Of a stretch of 64,000 nucleotides of DNA, positions 33,720-43,324 are shown piece by piece. The notes under the pieces were generated by a model, which worked only from the letters and a program-made list of their open reading frames with translations, made no database searches and had not been told where the DNA came from. The translations under genes and the position numbers were made by a program. How positions within the stretch are numbered: the stretch's first letter is position 1; each line of letters opens with the position of its first letter. The DNA is taken from assembly GCF_026719745.1 (NCBI RefSeq), contig NZ_JAPPRQ010000044.1, positions 1 to 64,000 on the forward strand. The letters are read 5' to 3'. This DNA is from Clostridium sp. ZS2-4. GTDB lineage: Bacteria; Bacillota; Clostridia; Clostridiales; Clostridiaceae.

Positions 33720-35177
33720 ATGTCAGGAAGAGAAGTTAGAACTAGATTTGCACCTAGCCCAACTGGTTATATGCATATCGGAAACTTAAGAACAGCACTT
33801 TATACTTATTTGATAGCTAAACATGAAGGCGGGAAATTCATACTAAGAATAGAAGATACTGATCAACAAAGATATGTAGAAGGTGCTGTTGATGTTATTT
33901 ACAGAACTTTAGAAATGACCGGTTTAAAACATGACGAAGGTCCAGATGTAGGTGGTCCTGTAGGTCCTTACGTACAAAGTGAAAGAAAAGATTTTTACCT
34001 TGATTATGCTAAACAATTAGTAGAAAAAGGTGAAGCATATTATGTTTTCAACGATAAGGCTGATGCAGTAGCTGAAATATGCGAAAAAGAACAAAAGCCT
34101 TATAAATATAAGGCAGAATATCATACTATTACTAATGAAGAAATCGAAGAAAAACTAGCTGCTGAAGTTCCTTATGTTATAAGACAAAAGAACCCAACAG
34201 ATGGTACAACTGTTTTTGAAGACGAAATTTATGGAACAATTACTGTTGATAACTCTGAACTAGAAGATATGATTTTAATAAAATCTGATGGACTTCCAAC
34301 CTACAATTTTGCTAATGTTGTAGATGATCATTTAATGGGAATTACTCATGTAGTTCGTGGTAATGAGTATCTATCATCATCACCAAAATACAACCGTTTA
34401 TATGATGCTTTCGGATGGCCTGTACCAACTTATATACATTGTCCTCCAATAATGAAGGATGCTCATAACAAGCTAAGTAAGAGAAATGGAGATGCTTCAT
34501 TTGAAGATTTACTAGCTAAAGGCTACTTAAAAGAAGCTGTAGTAAACTTCATTGCATTACTTGGATGGAGTTCTGGAACAGACCAAGAAATATTTTCTCT
34601 AGAAGAATTAGTAGAAAAATTTGATTACAAACATATAAATAAATCTCCAGCAATCTTTGATGATGTTAAATTAAAATGGATGAATGGAGAATACATTAAA
34701 AAGCTATCTGTTGAAGATTTCCATAATAAAGCACTTCCTTACTACGAAAAAGCATTTTCTAAGGAAAACATGGAAAAACTTAATGTAATGAAAATAAGTG
34801 AGCTTCTTCAAACAAGAGTTGAACTTTTAAATGAAATTCCTGATTTCATAGACTTCTTTGAAGCTCTACCAGAATATGATATAGATTTATATACTCATAA
34901 AAAGATGAAAACTAATCCTGAAAATTCATTAGTTACTCTTGAAAAAGCTCTTCCAGTTCTTGAAGCTTTAGAAGATTGGACATTTGACTCTCTTCACGAT
35001 ACAATCTTTGCTTTAATAAAAGAAATGGAAGTTAAAAACGGTGTGGTTTTATGGCCTCTTAGAACTGCCCTTTCTGGAAAAAGCTTTTCTCCAGGTGGAG
35101 CTTTTGAATTAGCTGAAATTCTTGGAAAAGAAGAATCTTTAAGAAGAATTAAAGTTGGAATTGAAAAATTGAAATAA
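33720..35177 (+). CDS. gltX: Glutamyl-tRNA synthetase
   Basis: Class I aminoacyl-tRNA synthetase of 485 residues that charges tRNA-Glu (and often tRNA-Gln) in the cytosol. The HIGH-type signature is [19 protein letters not shown] near 6-24, and the KMSKS-type site is NKLSKRNGD near 255. The catalytic domain and the helical anticodon-binding domain (about 330-485) are complete. The start is the ATG at 33720 with AGGAG eight bases upstream; a GTG at 33711 overlaps that site. The gene has its own promoter and leader hairpin and ends at a mini-palindrome that begins composite repeat B. Confidence 0.96.
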   Translation: MSGREVRTRFAPSPTGYMHIGNLRTALYTYLIAKHEGGKFILRIEDTDQQRYVEGAVDVIYRTLEMTGLKHDEGPDVGGPVGPYVQSERKDFYLDYAKQLVEKGEAYYVFNDKADAVAEICEKEQKPYKYKAEYHTITNEEIEEKLAAEVPYVIRQKNPTDGTTVFEDEIYGTITVDNSELEDMILIKSDGLPTYNFANVVDDHLMGITHVVRGNEYLSSSPKYNRLYDAFGWPVPTYIHCPPIMKDAHNKLSKRNGDASFEDLLAKGYLKEAVVNFIALLGWSSGTDQEIFSLEELVEKFDYKHINKSPAIFDDVKLKWMNGEYIKKLSVEDFHNKALPYYEKAFSKENMEKLNVMKISELLQTRVELLNEIPDFIDFFEALPEYDIDLYTHKKMKTNPENSLVTLEKALPVLEALEDWTFDSLHDTIFALIKEMEVKNGVVLWPLRTALSGKSFSPGGAFELAEILGKEESLRRIKVGIEKLK

Positions 35178-35410
35178 TAATGTTGCGATGCAACATTATT
35201 ATAGTCCCCAGTGGCCAGTAACCAATCCCCAGTATAAAGAATAAAAGAAACAGAATTAATAAAGTTAAATAAAATAGACTTAAATATAGATTATATCTAC
35301 TTTTAAGTCTATTTTTCTTTATTTTAATTTTAGTTTTGCATTAGCAAAACATCCTTCACTGGTGACTGGTTACTGGTTACTAGAATAAAATTGCTACGCA
35401 ATTTTATTCT
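35176..35410. repeat. Composite intergenic repeat, copy B (inverted relative to copy A)
   Basis: Ordered parts: palindrome 35176-35200 (AATAATGTTGC arm), CCAGT-type arm about 35204-35234, hairpin 35271-35315, palindrome 35333-35350 (GTTTTGC...GCAAAAC) with ATCCTTCACT, CTGGT-type arm about 35359-35381, palindrome 35382-35410 (13-bp stem, AGAATAAAATTGC arm). Each part has its counterpart in copy A (13583-13835) in reverse order. It fills the whole gap between gltX and larB, and its last bases touch the larB stop codon. Confidence 0.82.
35271..35315. terminator. Bidirectional terminator between gltX and larB
   Basis: AAAATAGACTTAAA pairs perfectly with TTTAAGTCTATTTT (35302-35315), followed by TCTTTATTTT; an inner TATAGATTATATCTA adds pairing. 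It is the central part of composite repeat B. Confidence 0.82.
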
Positions 35411-36155
35411 AAAGTTTATTTATCATACTTGCAAGGTATCCTGCTCCAAAGCCATTATCAATATTTACTACACTCGTGCCGCTAGAGCAGCTGTTTAGCA
35501 TGGACAAAAGAGCTGATAGTCCTCCAAAATTGGCACCATAGCCAACACTGGTTGGAACTGCTATCACGGGTTTATCCACAAGTCCTCCTATCACACTGGC
35601 AAGAGCTCCTTCCATTCCTGCCACAGCAATTACTACTTTAGCCCCTCTAATAATATCCAGCTTATTAAATAACCTATGAATTCCTGCTACCCCTACATCA
35701 TTGATTCTCTCTACTCTGTTTCCAAAAATCTCTGCTGTCACTGCTGCCTCTTCCGCCACAGGTAAATCTGAGGTTCCTGCTGTAACCACAGCTATGTATG
35801 TATCTGTAAGCTTTATATCTTTTTTTCTTACAGTTATAGTTCTTGCTAATTCATTGTAGTCTGCATTTTCACATACTTCCTTAATCTGCTCATACATTTC
35901 TCTATTAGCTCTAGTTCCTAGGATATTGTTGTCCTTTGTATTCATAAACCCTACTATGCCCTTTACCTGTTCCACCGTTTTTCCTGCACAATAAATAACC
36001 TCAGGATATCCAACTCTAATCTCTCTATGATTATCAATCAATGCATACCCCAAATCCTTAAAAGGCAAATCACTAAGCTTACCTACCCCTTCATCTATTG
36101 ATACATTTCCATTTTTCACTTCTTCTAACAACCTCTTTATATCTTCTGAATTCAT
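35409..36155 (-). CDS. larB: LarB, pyridinium-3,5-biscarboxylate mononucleotide synthase
   Basis: Protein of 248 residues that starts nickel-pincer nucleotide (NPN) cofactor synthesis by carboxylating and hydrolysing nicotinate adenine dinucleotide. The C-terminal half is PurE-like: VVTAGTSDLPVAEEA near 125, VVIAVAGMEGALASVIGGL near 180 and VPTSVGYGANFGG near 208. The helical N-terminus matches LarB (SEDIKRLLEEVKNGNVSIDE). The start is at 36155 with GGGGTG nine bases upstream; an upstream in-frame start overlaps that site. It is last in the lactate locus, downstream of a lactate permease and apart from larC and larE, which is unusual since these genes often sit together. Confidence 0.9.
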   Translation of the reverse strand: MNSEDIKRLLEEVKNGNVSIDEGVGKLSDLPFKDLGYALIDNHREIRVGYPEVIYCAGKTVEQVKGIVGFMNTKDNNILGTRANREMYEQIKEVCENADYNELARTITVRKKDIKLTDTYIAVVTAGTSDLPVAEEAAVTAEIFGNRVERINDVGVAGIHRLFNKLDIIRGAKVVIAVAGMEGALASVIGGLVDKPVIAVPTSVGYGANFGGLSALLSMLNSCSSGTSVVNIDNGFGAGYLASMINKL

Positions 36156-36224
36156 TTTTAATTTCACCCCTTTCAATGAATATTTTACTTTATTTCACAT
36201 TATTTAACCACCATATATATAGCA

Positions 36225-36256
36225 AAACAGCACCTATTTTTAAATAGATGCTGTTT
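36225..36256 (-). terminator. Hairpin between lctP and larB
   Basis: AAACAGCACCTATTT (36225-36239) pairs with AAATAGATGCTGTTT (36242-36256) with one mismatch. The T-run on the minus strand is poor (GCTATATATA), so partial readthrough from the permease gene into larB is plausible. Confidence 0.5.
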
Positions 36257-36287
36257 ACAATAATATTCAGCTTTACTAAAAGCTTTT

Positions 36288-37943
36288 TTAAAATATTCCT
36301 GTCATAAATACTTTTGTTATAATTAAGCCAACAAGACCTGCTAATACTCCATAAGTCAATGCAACCTTCATATTCATTTTTATTATTTTACCTTCTTTAC
36401 CAACTAATCCAACAGTTGTTAACACTGATACTACGTTATGTACGCAGATCATATTTCCTATTGCAGCACCTACTGATTGTAATGCAAGTATCGAAGTTAC
36501 AGGTGCACCTACTTGTTTTGCTGCACTAAATTGAAGAGCTCCGAACATGATATTTGATACTGTTGCACTACCTGATACGAATGATCCTAATATACCAACT
36601 ATTGGTGCTACAAAATACCATCCTTGTCCAGCTAATGCTGCTGCTGCTTTAGCCATTACTATTAGCATTGAATCTGAATTAGTTGCTCCACCTGCATTCA
36701 TCATTGTGTATGTCATACAAAGTGCAAAGAACAGTGCTATTGCAGCAGGTTTTACCTGACCTATTACGGCCTTCCAAGACTTTACTGCTTCTTTTCTATC
36801 AAGTCCGTGCATAAATGGAATGATTAATGCAACTAACATGAATGGAATAATTCCTGGGTTATACAAAGGTGTTATACTTTTTGATAAAGACGTTCCTAAA
36901 ATATTGCTCCATCCTATACTCCAAGACTTAAGAATCGGAGTAAGTCCTATCCATTTTAAACGACCTAGTAATAATAATATTCCTACTAAAATATATGGTG
37001 CCCAAGCTCTACCTGCACTCATTATATTTTTGTTATCTTCTCCAGCTACTGTTGCTGCAACTTCACCTTCCCAATCAGCTTCCCATTGGTCATGAGGTTT
37101 GAAATCCCATTTAGTTTTTGGAACAAATAAACCTTTTTTAATTGCAATTACAAATACAGGAATTCCAATTAAAGCTCCTACTAAAGCTGGAACTTCTGGT
37201 CCAGCAAAATATGCTACTATTATTTGTGGAATACTAAGTACTAATCCTCCAAATAATGCTAAAGGTAACACTTCCAAACCTTTTTTTATACTCTTATCCA
37301 CAATTAACGTCATAACACATACCATTACAAGTGGAATAAATGAACCTACTAATAATTGTATTAGTCCCGCAAATGCACCTACATTACTTAAGAAAGCTGT
37401 AAAATCTCCTTGAAATCCTCCAGCCTCTACCGCAGATTTCAAACTTGCAAGTCCACCAACTATTGGTGTTCCTACGGCACCAAAACATACTGGTGTACTG
37501 TTACCTATTAATGCAACCGTAGCTGCTACTAATGGTGGAAATCCTAAACCTACAAGCAATGGAGCCGCAACTGCTGCTGGTGTTCCAAAACCTGCTGCTC
37601 CTTCAAAGAAAGCTCCCATAAGGAAACCGATTACAATAACTTGAACTCTTCTGTCAGTAGATACTGTAGCCATAGAATGTGCTATTCCATCAACCCCACC
37701 ACTTTTTCTCATTATATCCAAAATAAGTAGTGCTCCATATACTATGAATAGTATATCAAGAGTATTTATAGCTCCTGAAATAACAACTGCTCCAACCCAT
37801 TGTCCTGGCATTTTCCAAAAAATCATAGCCAATATTGCTGCTGATATAAAACCAACTGGCATGGCTTTTGTAGACGGTAAATCAAACTTCATCATTAAGA
37901 TTCCTACTACTAAAATTGGTATTAAAGCTATTAATGCTAACAT
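36288..37943 (-). CDS. lctP: L-lactate permease (LctP family), copy 1
   Basis: Membrane transporter of 551 residues of the LctP/LldP family, which imports L- or D-lactate (and often glycolate) with protons. It has about 12-14 hydrophobic segments, starting with LALIALIPILVVGILMMKFD. Family blocks GFLMGAFFEGAAGFGTPAAVAAPLL near 105-130, LIGNSTPVCFGAVGTPI near 145 and FVSGSATVSNIMFGALQ near 455 are present. It is a close paralogue of the gene at 49279-50946; long stretches are identical. The shared regulatory module lies 107 bases before its start. LarE is upstream and larB downstream on the same strand, so it is embedded in the Lar genes. Confidence 0.93.
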   Translation of the reverse strand: MLALIALIPILVVGILMMKFDLPSTKAMPVGFISAAILAMIFWKMPGQWVGAVVISGAINTLDILFIVYGALLILDIMRKSGGVDGIAHSMATVSTDRRVQVIVIGFLMGAFFEGAAGFGTPAAVAAPLLVGLGFPPLVAATVALIGNSTPVCFGAVGTPIVGGLASLKSAVEAGGFQGDFTAFLSNVGAFAGLIQLLVGSFIPLVMVCVMTLIVDKSIKKGLEVLPLALFGGLVLSIPQIIVAYFAGPEVPALVGALIGIPVFVIAIKKGLFVPKTKWDFKPHDQWEADWEGEVAATVAGEDNKNIMSAGRAWAPYILVGILLLLGRLKWIGLTPILKSWSIGWSNILGTSLSKSITPLYNPGIIPFMLVALIIPFMHGLDRKEAVKSWKAVIGQVKPAAIALFFALCMTYTMMNAGGATNSDSMLIVMAKAAAALAGQGWYFVAPIVGILGSFVSGSATVSNIMFGALQFSAAKQVGAPVTSILALQSVGAAIGNMICVHNVVSVLTTVGLVGKEGKIIKMNMKVALTYGVLAGLVGLIITKVFMTGIF

Positions 37944-38049
37944 CTTATCACCTCATCTATTTAATTTTGTGGAATGAATAAAAAAACGATAGCTACCTTC
38001 TTGTCCTTCCACAGGTCTACTGGTATGATGACCTAATATCTACATCAAT

Positions 38050-38135
38050 GTTACCATATTATTCTGAGCATTTCTACTATAGTTAATTTTTTAACACTAC
38101 CTATTTATGCATATCTTTTTGTAATTGTACTCACT
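38050..38135 (-). promoter_or_regulatory. Shared lactate-locus regulatory module, copy before lctP1
   Basis: A perfect Rex-like inverted repeat GTTAATTTTTTAAC (38082-38095) is preceded on the plus strand by ATTTCTACTATA and followed 24 bases on by the cre-like TGTAATTGTACTCA (38120-38133). The same layout occurs at 48466, 51061 and 52402. The rest of the 584-bp gap between lctP1 and larE is AT-rich with no gene. It includes a FadR-operator-like TGGTATGACC on the minus strand (about 38404-38413) and GGTCTACTGGTATGATGACC near 38014-38033. Confidence 0.7.
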
Positions 38136-38527
38136 ATCAATATTTCTACTTTTTCACCATAAATATATTTTTTTAATATAAATTTATTTGTGCATTTTTT
38201 CACAATAATTAGTTATTTTTTTAACGATTATATACATATAAATCATATTTTGTTACAAATCTCCCCTTTATTTTTCCCATTGTTTTGGACAAAAATACCA
38301 ATATAACAGTATTTTATAATTTCACTTGTTAAATTTTCTTCTTATTTCGATGTTATTTTTATAACTATCTTTTCAATTTACTTATACGTATAAAAGGCAT
38401 AAGGTCATACCATCAGACTTAACGTAATAAATGAAATTATATACAAATTTTATTTTTATAATTCCTTGAAAATAAAAAAATAGAATAAATAGTTTATATT
38501 GCACTATATATCCTATTTACTTAACAG

Positions 38528-39337
38528 TTATTGGTTATTAATTTTAATGCTTTGGTTCAGACTTCCACTTTTGTACCCTTCCATGTCTAACGAAACATAT
38601 CTAAAGCCATATTCCTTCAGTGTAGCTGAAATGCTATCTAAGATTTCTTCATTAAACAACTTATGTCTTTCTTCTCCCTGCACCTCAATTCTTGCTAAGT
38701 CACTATGGCATCTAACTCTTACACCTTCAAAGCCAATACTCATCAAATACTTTTCTGCCTTCTCAATTCTATCAAGTTCTTCTATCTTAATTTCATTGCC
38801 ATAAGGAATTCTTGAAAGCAAACAAGCATAAGCTGGCTTTTTCCACGTTTGAAGTCCCAATTCTTTAGATAGCTCTCTTATCTCTTGTTTTGTTAACCTG
38901 TTTTCTAATAGTGGACTTTTAATTTCAAGTTCACCCAGAGCTACAAGTCCTGGTCGATAATCCTTCGTATCATCTAAATTAGTACCATCCAATACATAGT
39001 TATATTCATTTTTATTAGCAAATTGTTTTATTTTAGTAAAAATAGCTTTTTTGCATAAATAACATCTATTATCTGGATTAAACTTGATTTCATCCATTAT
39101 GGAAACCTCTATAAATTCATGTTTAATTCCAAGTTCAGCAACTATCTCTTTTGCTTCTTCTATCTCCCACTTAGGTATGTAGGGTGACACTACGGTTACA
39201 GCTGCAGCCTTCTCACCTAAAGCATCTTTTGCTACTTTTAACAAAAAAGTACTGTCCACTCCACCAGAAAAAGCAATGACTGCACTTTCTAATTCTTTTA
39301 AATAATCTAAAAGCTTAGTGTATTTTTTATCCTTCAT
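38528..39337 (-). CDS. larE: LarE, ATP-dependent sulfur transferase for NPN cofactor
   Basis: PP-loop enzyme of 269 residues that converts the two carboxylates of the LarB product into thiocarboxylates. The PP-loop SGGVDST is near 24-30. Three cysteines that matter are visible: RCYLCKK (C92 and C95) and PAYACLLSR (C172). The last corresponds to the sacrificial Cys of Lactobacillus LarE. Having a CxxC pair as well matches the LarE type that binds a [4Fe-4S] cluster and can act catalytically; that assignment is inferred. The start at 39337 lies 11 bases after AAAGGAG, which is inside the end of larC; a GTG at 39346 overlaps the larC stop. Translational coupling with larC is likely. Confidence 0.92.
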   Translation of the reverse strand: MKDKKYTKLLDYLKELESAVIAFSGGVDSTFLLKVAKDALGEKAAAVTVVSPYIPKWEIEEAKEIVAELGIKHEFIEVSIMDEIKFNPDNRCYLCKKAIFTKIKQFANKNEYNYVLDGTNLDDTKDYRPGLVALGELEIKSPLLENRLTKQEIRELSKELGLQTWKKPAYACLLSRIPYGNEIKIEELDRIEKAEKYLMSIGFEGVRVRCHSDLARIEVQGEERHKLFNEEILDSISATLKEYGFRYVSLDMEGYKSGSLNQSIKINNQ

Positions 39338-39345
39338 CAGCTGCA

Positions 39346-40620
39346 CTACTCCTTTACATTTTTCAAAACTTCATCATATATGTTCTTTAGTGGAATATTA
39401 TTTTCTTCTGCTAATCTTTTGCAGTCCTCATACTCTGCTTTCCATTTAATTTTTCTCCCTTTGAAATAGGCATTTTTTACATTTACTTCACCGTATATTG
39501 TATTAACTCTTGAAAAATCTCTTTTAAGTTTAGTTCTCAAAACCTTATATTCTCTTACTCCAAAAGTAGTAGTTTCTTTTAAAAGAATTTCTACTAATTT
39601 CGTTTTATTATTATCCTCACAAATAACTCTTAACATTGTGCCAGGTCTATTTTTTTTCATCATTATAGATGTTTTATAAACATCCAAAGCTCCAGCATTA
39701 AAAAGCTTTTCCATAAGATACTGATATATTTCTGGATTCATGTCGTCTATATTGCACTCTAAAATACTACATTCATCCTTTAAGCATTCTTCTAATGTTG
39801 ATTCTTCAACTTTTTTTTTTGCTAAATAAACTCTTAATACATTAGGTATATCTGTATCCCTTTCACCAACACCGTATCCAATTTTCTCAATAGTAAACTC
39901 TTTCATATCTGTAAATTCATTTACATTGGCAGCTAAAATTGCTGCTCCCGTTGGTGTCGTAGTTTCAAAAGGAACTATTCCTGATTTTACTGGAATTCCT
40001 TTTAATATTTCTACAGTAGCTGGTGCTGGAACTGGTATCAACCCATGCGCACATTTTACGAACCCTCCACCAAGCTCTATAGAAGATGCCATTATTTTAT
40101 CCACCTTTAAATAATCTAAGCATATAGCTGCTCCCACAATGTCCACTATGGAATCTACAGCTCCTACCTCATGAAAATGAACCTGATATAATGACTTTCC
40201 ATGAACTTTTGATTCTGCATGTGCTACCTTCATAAACATATTTAAGCTTAATTTTTTAACATTATCACTTAAACTGCTGGAGTTTATGATATCTTCAATA
40301 TCATTTAAATTTCTATGTATATGATGATTGTGTTCATGACAATGCTGGTAATGTTCATGACTATCGCCATGACTATGTTGGTGGTCATGTCCATGAATGT
40401 AATCATGATGATCATGATCAACCTTTAAAATTACATCTGCCTTTGTTCCTTCAATTCCCTTTCTGATATCTCTTCTTACCTCTATTTTATATTCATCCTC
40501 TAAATTCAATTTTAAAAGTTCACTAATCAAATAATCTTTATCTACTCCTAAATCAATCATAGCGCCTAAATTCATATCTCCACTTATTCCTGAAAAACAA
40601 TCATAATAAAGTATTCTCAT
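39346..40620 (-). CDS. larC: LarC, NPN cofactor nickel insertion enzyme
   Basis: Protein of 424 residues that inserts nickel into the pincer nucleotide using CTP. The N-terminus MRILYYDCFSGISGDMNLGA is diagnostic. HEVGAVDSIVDIVGAAICLD near 155 and CNIDDMNPEIYQYLMEKLF near 275 are conserved. Residues 69-102 hold 16 histidines in 34 positions, a likely nickel-buffering insert. In Lactobacillus plantarum LarC is split into LarC1 and LarC2 joined by frameshifting; here one frame encodes all. The start is at 40620, with GGGAG eight bases upstream; the longer frame begins on that site. It follows the nickel transporter genes by about 45 bases, one operon. Confidence 0.93.
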   Translation of the reverse strand: MRILYYDCFSGISGDMNLGAMIDLGVDKDYLISELLKLNLEDEYKIEVRRDIRKGIEGTKADVILKVDHDHHDYIHGHDHQHSHGDSHEHYQHCHEHNHHIHRNLNDIEDIINSSSLSDNVKKLSLNMFMKVAHAESKVHGKSLYQVHFHEVGAVDSIVDIVGAAICLDYLKVDKIMASSIELGGGFVKCAHGLIPVPAPATVEILKGIPVKSGIVPFETTTPTGAAILAANVNEFTDMKEFTIEKIGYGVGERDTDIPNVLRVYLAKKKVEESTLEECLKDECSILECNIDDMNPEIYQYLMEKLFNAGALDVYKTSIMMKKNRPGTMLRVICEDNNKTKLVEILLKETTTFGVREYKVLRTKLKRDFSRVNTIYGEVNVKNAYFKGRKIKWKAEYEDCKRLAEENNIPLKNIYDEVLKNVKE

Positions 40621-40665
40621 ATCTCTTTCTCCCATCTTTTGTGATTATTTTAGCTAACTTAAATT

Positions 40666-41391
40666 TCACTTTATATTATTTTCAACCAAAAACTCTTCGT
40701 CCTGTATAACCGTCTCATAATCATCATCTCTTATTATTCTGTGGTCTTCTGAAAAAACAATAGCTCTTTTAAATACTCCCTCTACATATTCAAAATCATG
40801 AGTAGAACAAATTATAGTTTTTCCAGAAGCATTAAGTTTTTTCATAAGCTCCTTCAAAAATTTTTTGCCCTTAGGATCTATTCCATTCATAGGTTCATCC
40901 AAAGTAATAACCTCTGGGTTCATAGAAAGCACACAGGCAATGGCTACTTTTTTCTTCTCTCCACCACTTAAATTGTATGGAGCTTCATGCTTAATTTTTT
41001 CTATATTTAAAAGTTCTAAACAATCCTGTACCCTTTTATTAATTTTTTCTTCTGAAAACCCCATCTGTCTTGGACCAAAAGCAACTTCTTCATAAACTGT
41101 AGAACAGAAAAGCTGTGTATCAGAATTTTGGAATATGAATCCCATTCTTTTATGAAAAAGCTTTGAAAAGGTACTGTTATTCAATTTTTTCTCATGAATT
41201 TTTTCTCCATCAAAAATATACTCTCCCTTTTGAGGAAAAACAATAGCATTTAAAGCCTTCAACAATGTAGACTTTCCGCTACCATTTGGACCAATAAGTG
41301 CAACTGCTTCTCCTTCCTTTATGTGAATAGACACATCATTAAGAGCAATTCTATCTTTATAGCTGTAGGTTATATTTTGGAATTCTATCAT
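40666..41391 (-). CDS. cbiO: ECF nickel/cobalt transporter ATPase (CbiO/LarO type)
   Basis: ABC ATPase of 241 residues that powers the metal-uptake ECF transporter. Walker A is GPNGSGKST near 33. The Q-loop is FIFQNSDTQLF near 86, the signature LSGGEKKKVAIA near 142, Walker B VITLDEPMNGID near 160 and the H-loop STHDFEYV near 195. The QNSDTQLF/EEVAFGP pattern is typical of ECF energy-coupling ATPases. It is preceded by the CbiQ-type gene (21-bp gap) and followed by larC. With LarC next to it, the metal is probably nickel, which is inferred from context. Confidence 0.92.
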   Translation of the reverse strand: MIEFQNITYSYKDRIALNDVSIHIKEGEAVALIGPNGSGKSTLLKALNAIVFPQKGEYIFDGEKIHEKKLNNSTFSKLFHKRMGFIFQNSDTQLFCSTVYEEVAFGPRQMGFSEEKINKRVQDCLELLNIEKIKHEAPYNLSGGEKKKVAIACVLSMNPEVITLDEPMNGIDPKGKKFLKELMKKLNASGKTIICSTHDFEYVEGVFKRAIVFSEDHRIIRDDDYETVIQDEEFLVENNIK

Positions 41392-41412
41392 ACTGTCTTC
41401 TTCACCTCGAAT

Positions 41413-42210
41413 TTATATTCTTGTTAATATAAACACTATTATAAAAATTAAATTCATTCCTGTATACACCATATCATTTTTATTTAACTTGAACTTGAGA
41501 GTATTAGAATATTCTCCAGTAAATCCTCTACATTCCATGGCAGAAAACATTTCTTCTCCCATTTCTTTTGATTTTAAAAATAGATTACCCATAATTTTAG
41601 AAATAGAATTATATTTTCTATTATTTTTACCTATTGATCTGAGTTTAAGAGCATATAGCATATCAACAGAATGTTCACCCAAAAGTACAATATATTTGAT
41701 AGTAATCTCCATAACCCATATAAACAAATCCGGAATAAATAAAAGCTTTAATGCTTTAGTTACATGATCCCATTTGGTCGTATAAGATAAAAGATTAACA
41801 GAAATTATTGTTCCTGTAACTTTAATTAATATAAGTGTACTATTTATTATATTTCCTGACAAATATGAAGGAATTAACATTATAAGTGTAAATATAGGAA
41901 TTACAATACTTATTATTAAAATATTTTTCCTTTCTTCACTATCTACAGTAAAACCAAGACATAAGGCATAGATATCAAATAATACTACATAAACAAAACT
42001 TCTTGATATAGATAGGAGCATAATATTTAAAAATGTGAAAATAACCTTTAAAGTTGGATTCAATCTATATAGAAGCTTATAACTGTGTATTCCTCTTCTT
42101 CTTATTCTTGATAGTATCTTTAAAATAGAGATAATGCTTTTATCTAAAAATCGCTGCTGATCTTTTTCTGGTATATATTGTTCTTTTTCAAAAAGCCAAT
42201 CTGCAGACAT
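41413..42210 (-). CDS. cbiQ: ECF transporter transmembrane T-component (CbiQ/LarQ type)
   Basis: Membrane protein of 265 residues that couples the ATPase to the substrate-binding component. It has five to six hydrophobic segments at about 68-250. The two T-component signatures appear as ALKLRSIGKN near 187 and FSAMECRGFTGEY near 220 (A-R-G-like and E-C-R-G coupling helices). The N-terminal 50 residues are soluble and charged (EKEQYIPEKDQQRFL). It sits between the CbiMN-type and CbiO-type genes in one operon. Assignment is by motif and gene order; the metal is inferred from the Lar genes. Confidence 0.88.
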   Translation of the reverse strand: MSADWLFEKEQYIPEKDQQRFLDKSIISILKILSRIRRRGIHSYKLLYRLNPTLKVIFTFLNIMLLSISRSFVYVVLFDIYALCLGFTVDSEERKNILIISIVIPIFTLIMLIPSYLSGNIINSTLILIKVTGTIISVNLLSYTTKWDHVTKALKLLFIPDLFIWVMEITIKYIVLLGEHSVDMLYALKLRSIGKNNRKYNSISKIMGNLFLKSKEMGEEMFSAMECRGFTGEYSNTLKFKLNKNDMVYTGMNLIFIIVFILTRI

Positions 42211-42284
42211 TTCTTCACCTGCTTTTCAATATCTTTTTTATCCCATAACTAACAATTTTAATACTCTGTGAATTAAGTTTCACT

Positions 42285-43268
42285 TTATTTACTATAAGTT
42301 ATATGGTTATTTTGCTTTTTCCTGACTACAAATTTAATAATAACTGTTATAATTATAACTCCAGCAGTGGCTGACAGTATATATCCTAAAACTTCTGGCA
42401 GCCCTGAAACAGCATAATCAGGGATAGGAGCTTCAAAACTAAATCCCTTTTCCATTCCTTTAGGTATAAATCCTATCATATATTTCATTTCGTCTGCACC
42501 CCATTCTCCCCAAGCTGTTCCAGCAGCTAAAAGTCCAATTGGTACAAGTAAAATCATAGCCCCAATCAATCCATAAATGAATTTCACTTTTGAAGCAGTA
42601 TACTCATATATTTCAGAAGGTGCTGTTTTTTTCACATAAGCATATACTGCTGCAGTAACCATTCCTTCAATTATCCCTGCCACTAATAAGTGAGGAATTA
42701 ACATAGCTGGTATTGATGCTTCAAATCCATAAGGACAATAAAGCGGAAGACCTGTTGCATCCTTAAATAAGACAGGCTGAATTCCAAATTCTATTGCAGT
42801 AAAAAGAGCTGCTATGTTTAAGGATATATATCCTGCTACAAAGGCTGCAATATATTCTCCCTTCTCTCCTTTTATTACTCTGCTTATAAATCTATAGATA
42901 TAATATCCTGTAAAAGGCATAATAACTGCCATGTTAAAACAATTAGCTCCAATAGCTAAAATTCCTCCATCCCCAAAAAACAATGCTTGGATCACTAGTG
43001 CAATAGTTACAGAAATGGCTGCTGCATATGGTCCTAAAAGAATTGCTGCCAGCACAGCTCCTACAGCATGACCTGTTGTACCACCTGGAAGAGGTACATT
43101 AAACATCATTATTAAGAATGAGAAAGCCGCACATATCCCTAAAAGAGGTATCTTTTTTCGTGATAACTCCTCTTTTACCTTTATTGCTGCTCTTCTCCAT
43201 ATAGGAACCATCACCGCCCCCATTACTGCACAAGTAGATGGACTTAAATAATTATCTGGAATATGCAT
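42285..43268 (-). CDS. cbiM: ECF nickel/cobalt transporter substrate component CbiM fused to CbiN-like domain
   Basis: Membrane protein of 327 residues that binds the metal ion. The N-terminus MHIPDNYLSP has the conserved His2 and surrounding residues that form the metal site of CbiM/NikM. FNVPLPGGTTGHAVGAVL near 57 and FGDGGILAIGANCFNMA near 95 are family hallmarks. After about residue 220 come two more segments separated by an extracellular loop (PIPDYAVSGLPEVLGYILSA), the CbiN/NikN-like partner fused in frame. AAAGGAGG lies six to seven bases before the ATG. It is first gene of the operon that runs to larE. Repeat copy 43325-43428 lies just upstream and overlaps its likely promoter. Confidence 0.92.
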   Translation of the reverse strand: MHIPDNYLSPSTCAVMGAVMVPIWRRAAIKVKEELSRKKIPLLGICAAFSFLIMMFNVPLPGGTTGHAVGAVLAAILLGPYAAAISVTIALVIQALFFGDGGILAIGANCFNMAVIMPFTGYYIYRFISRVIKGEKGEYIAAFVAGYISLNIAALFTAIEFGIQPVLFKDATGLPLYCPYGFEASIPAMLIPHLLVAGIIEGMVTAAVYAYVKKTAPSEIYEYTASKVKFIYGLIGAMILLVPIGLLAAGTAWGEWGADEMKYMIGFIPKGMEKGFSFEAPIPDYAVSGLPEVLGYILSATAGVIIITVIIKFVVRKKQNNHITYSK

Positions 43269-43324
43269 AGATTATTCCTCCTTTTATATTTTCTTTTCTA
43301 TTTTATATTTATTAAAGCAATAAT

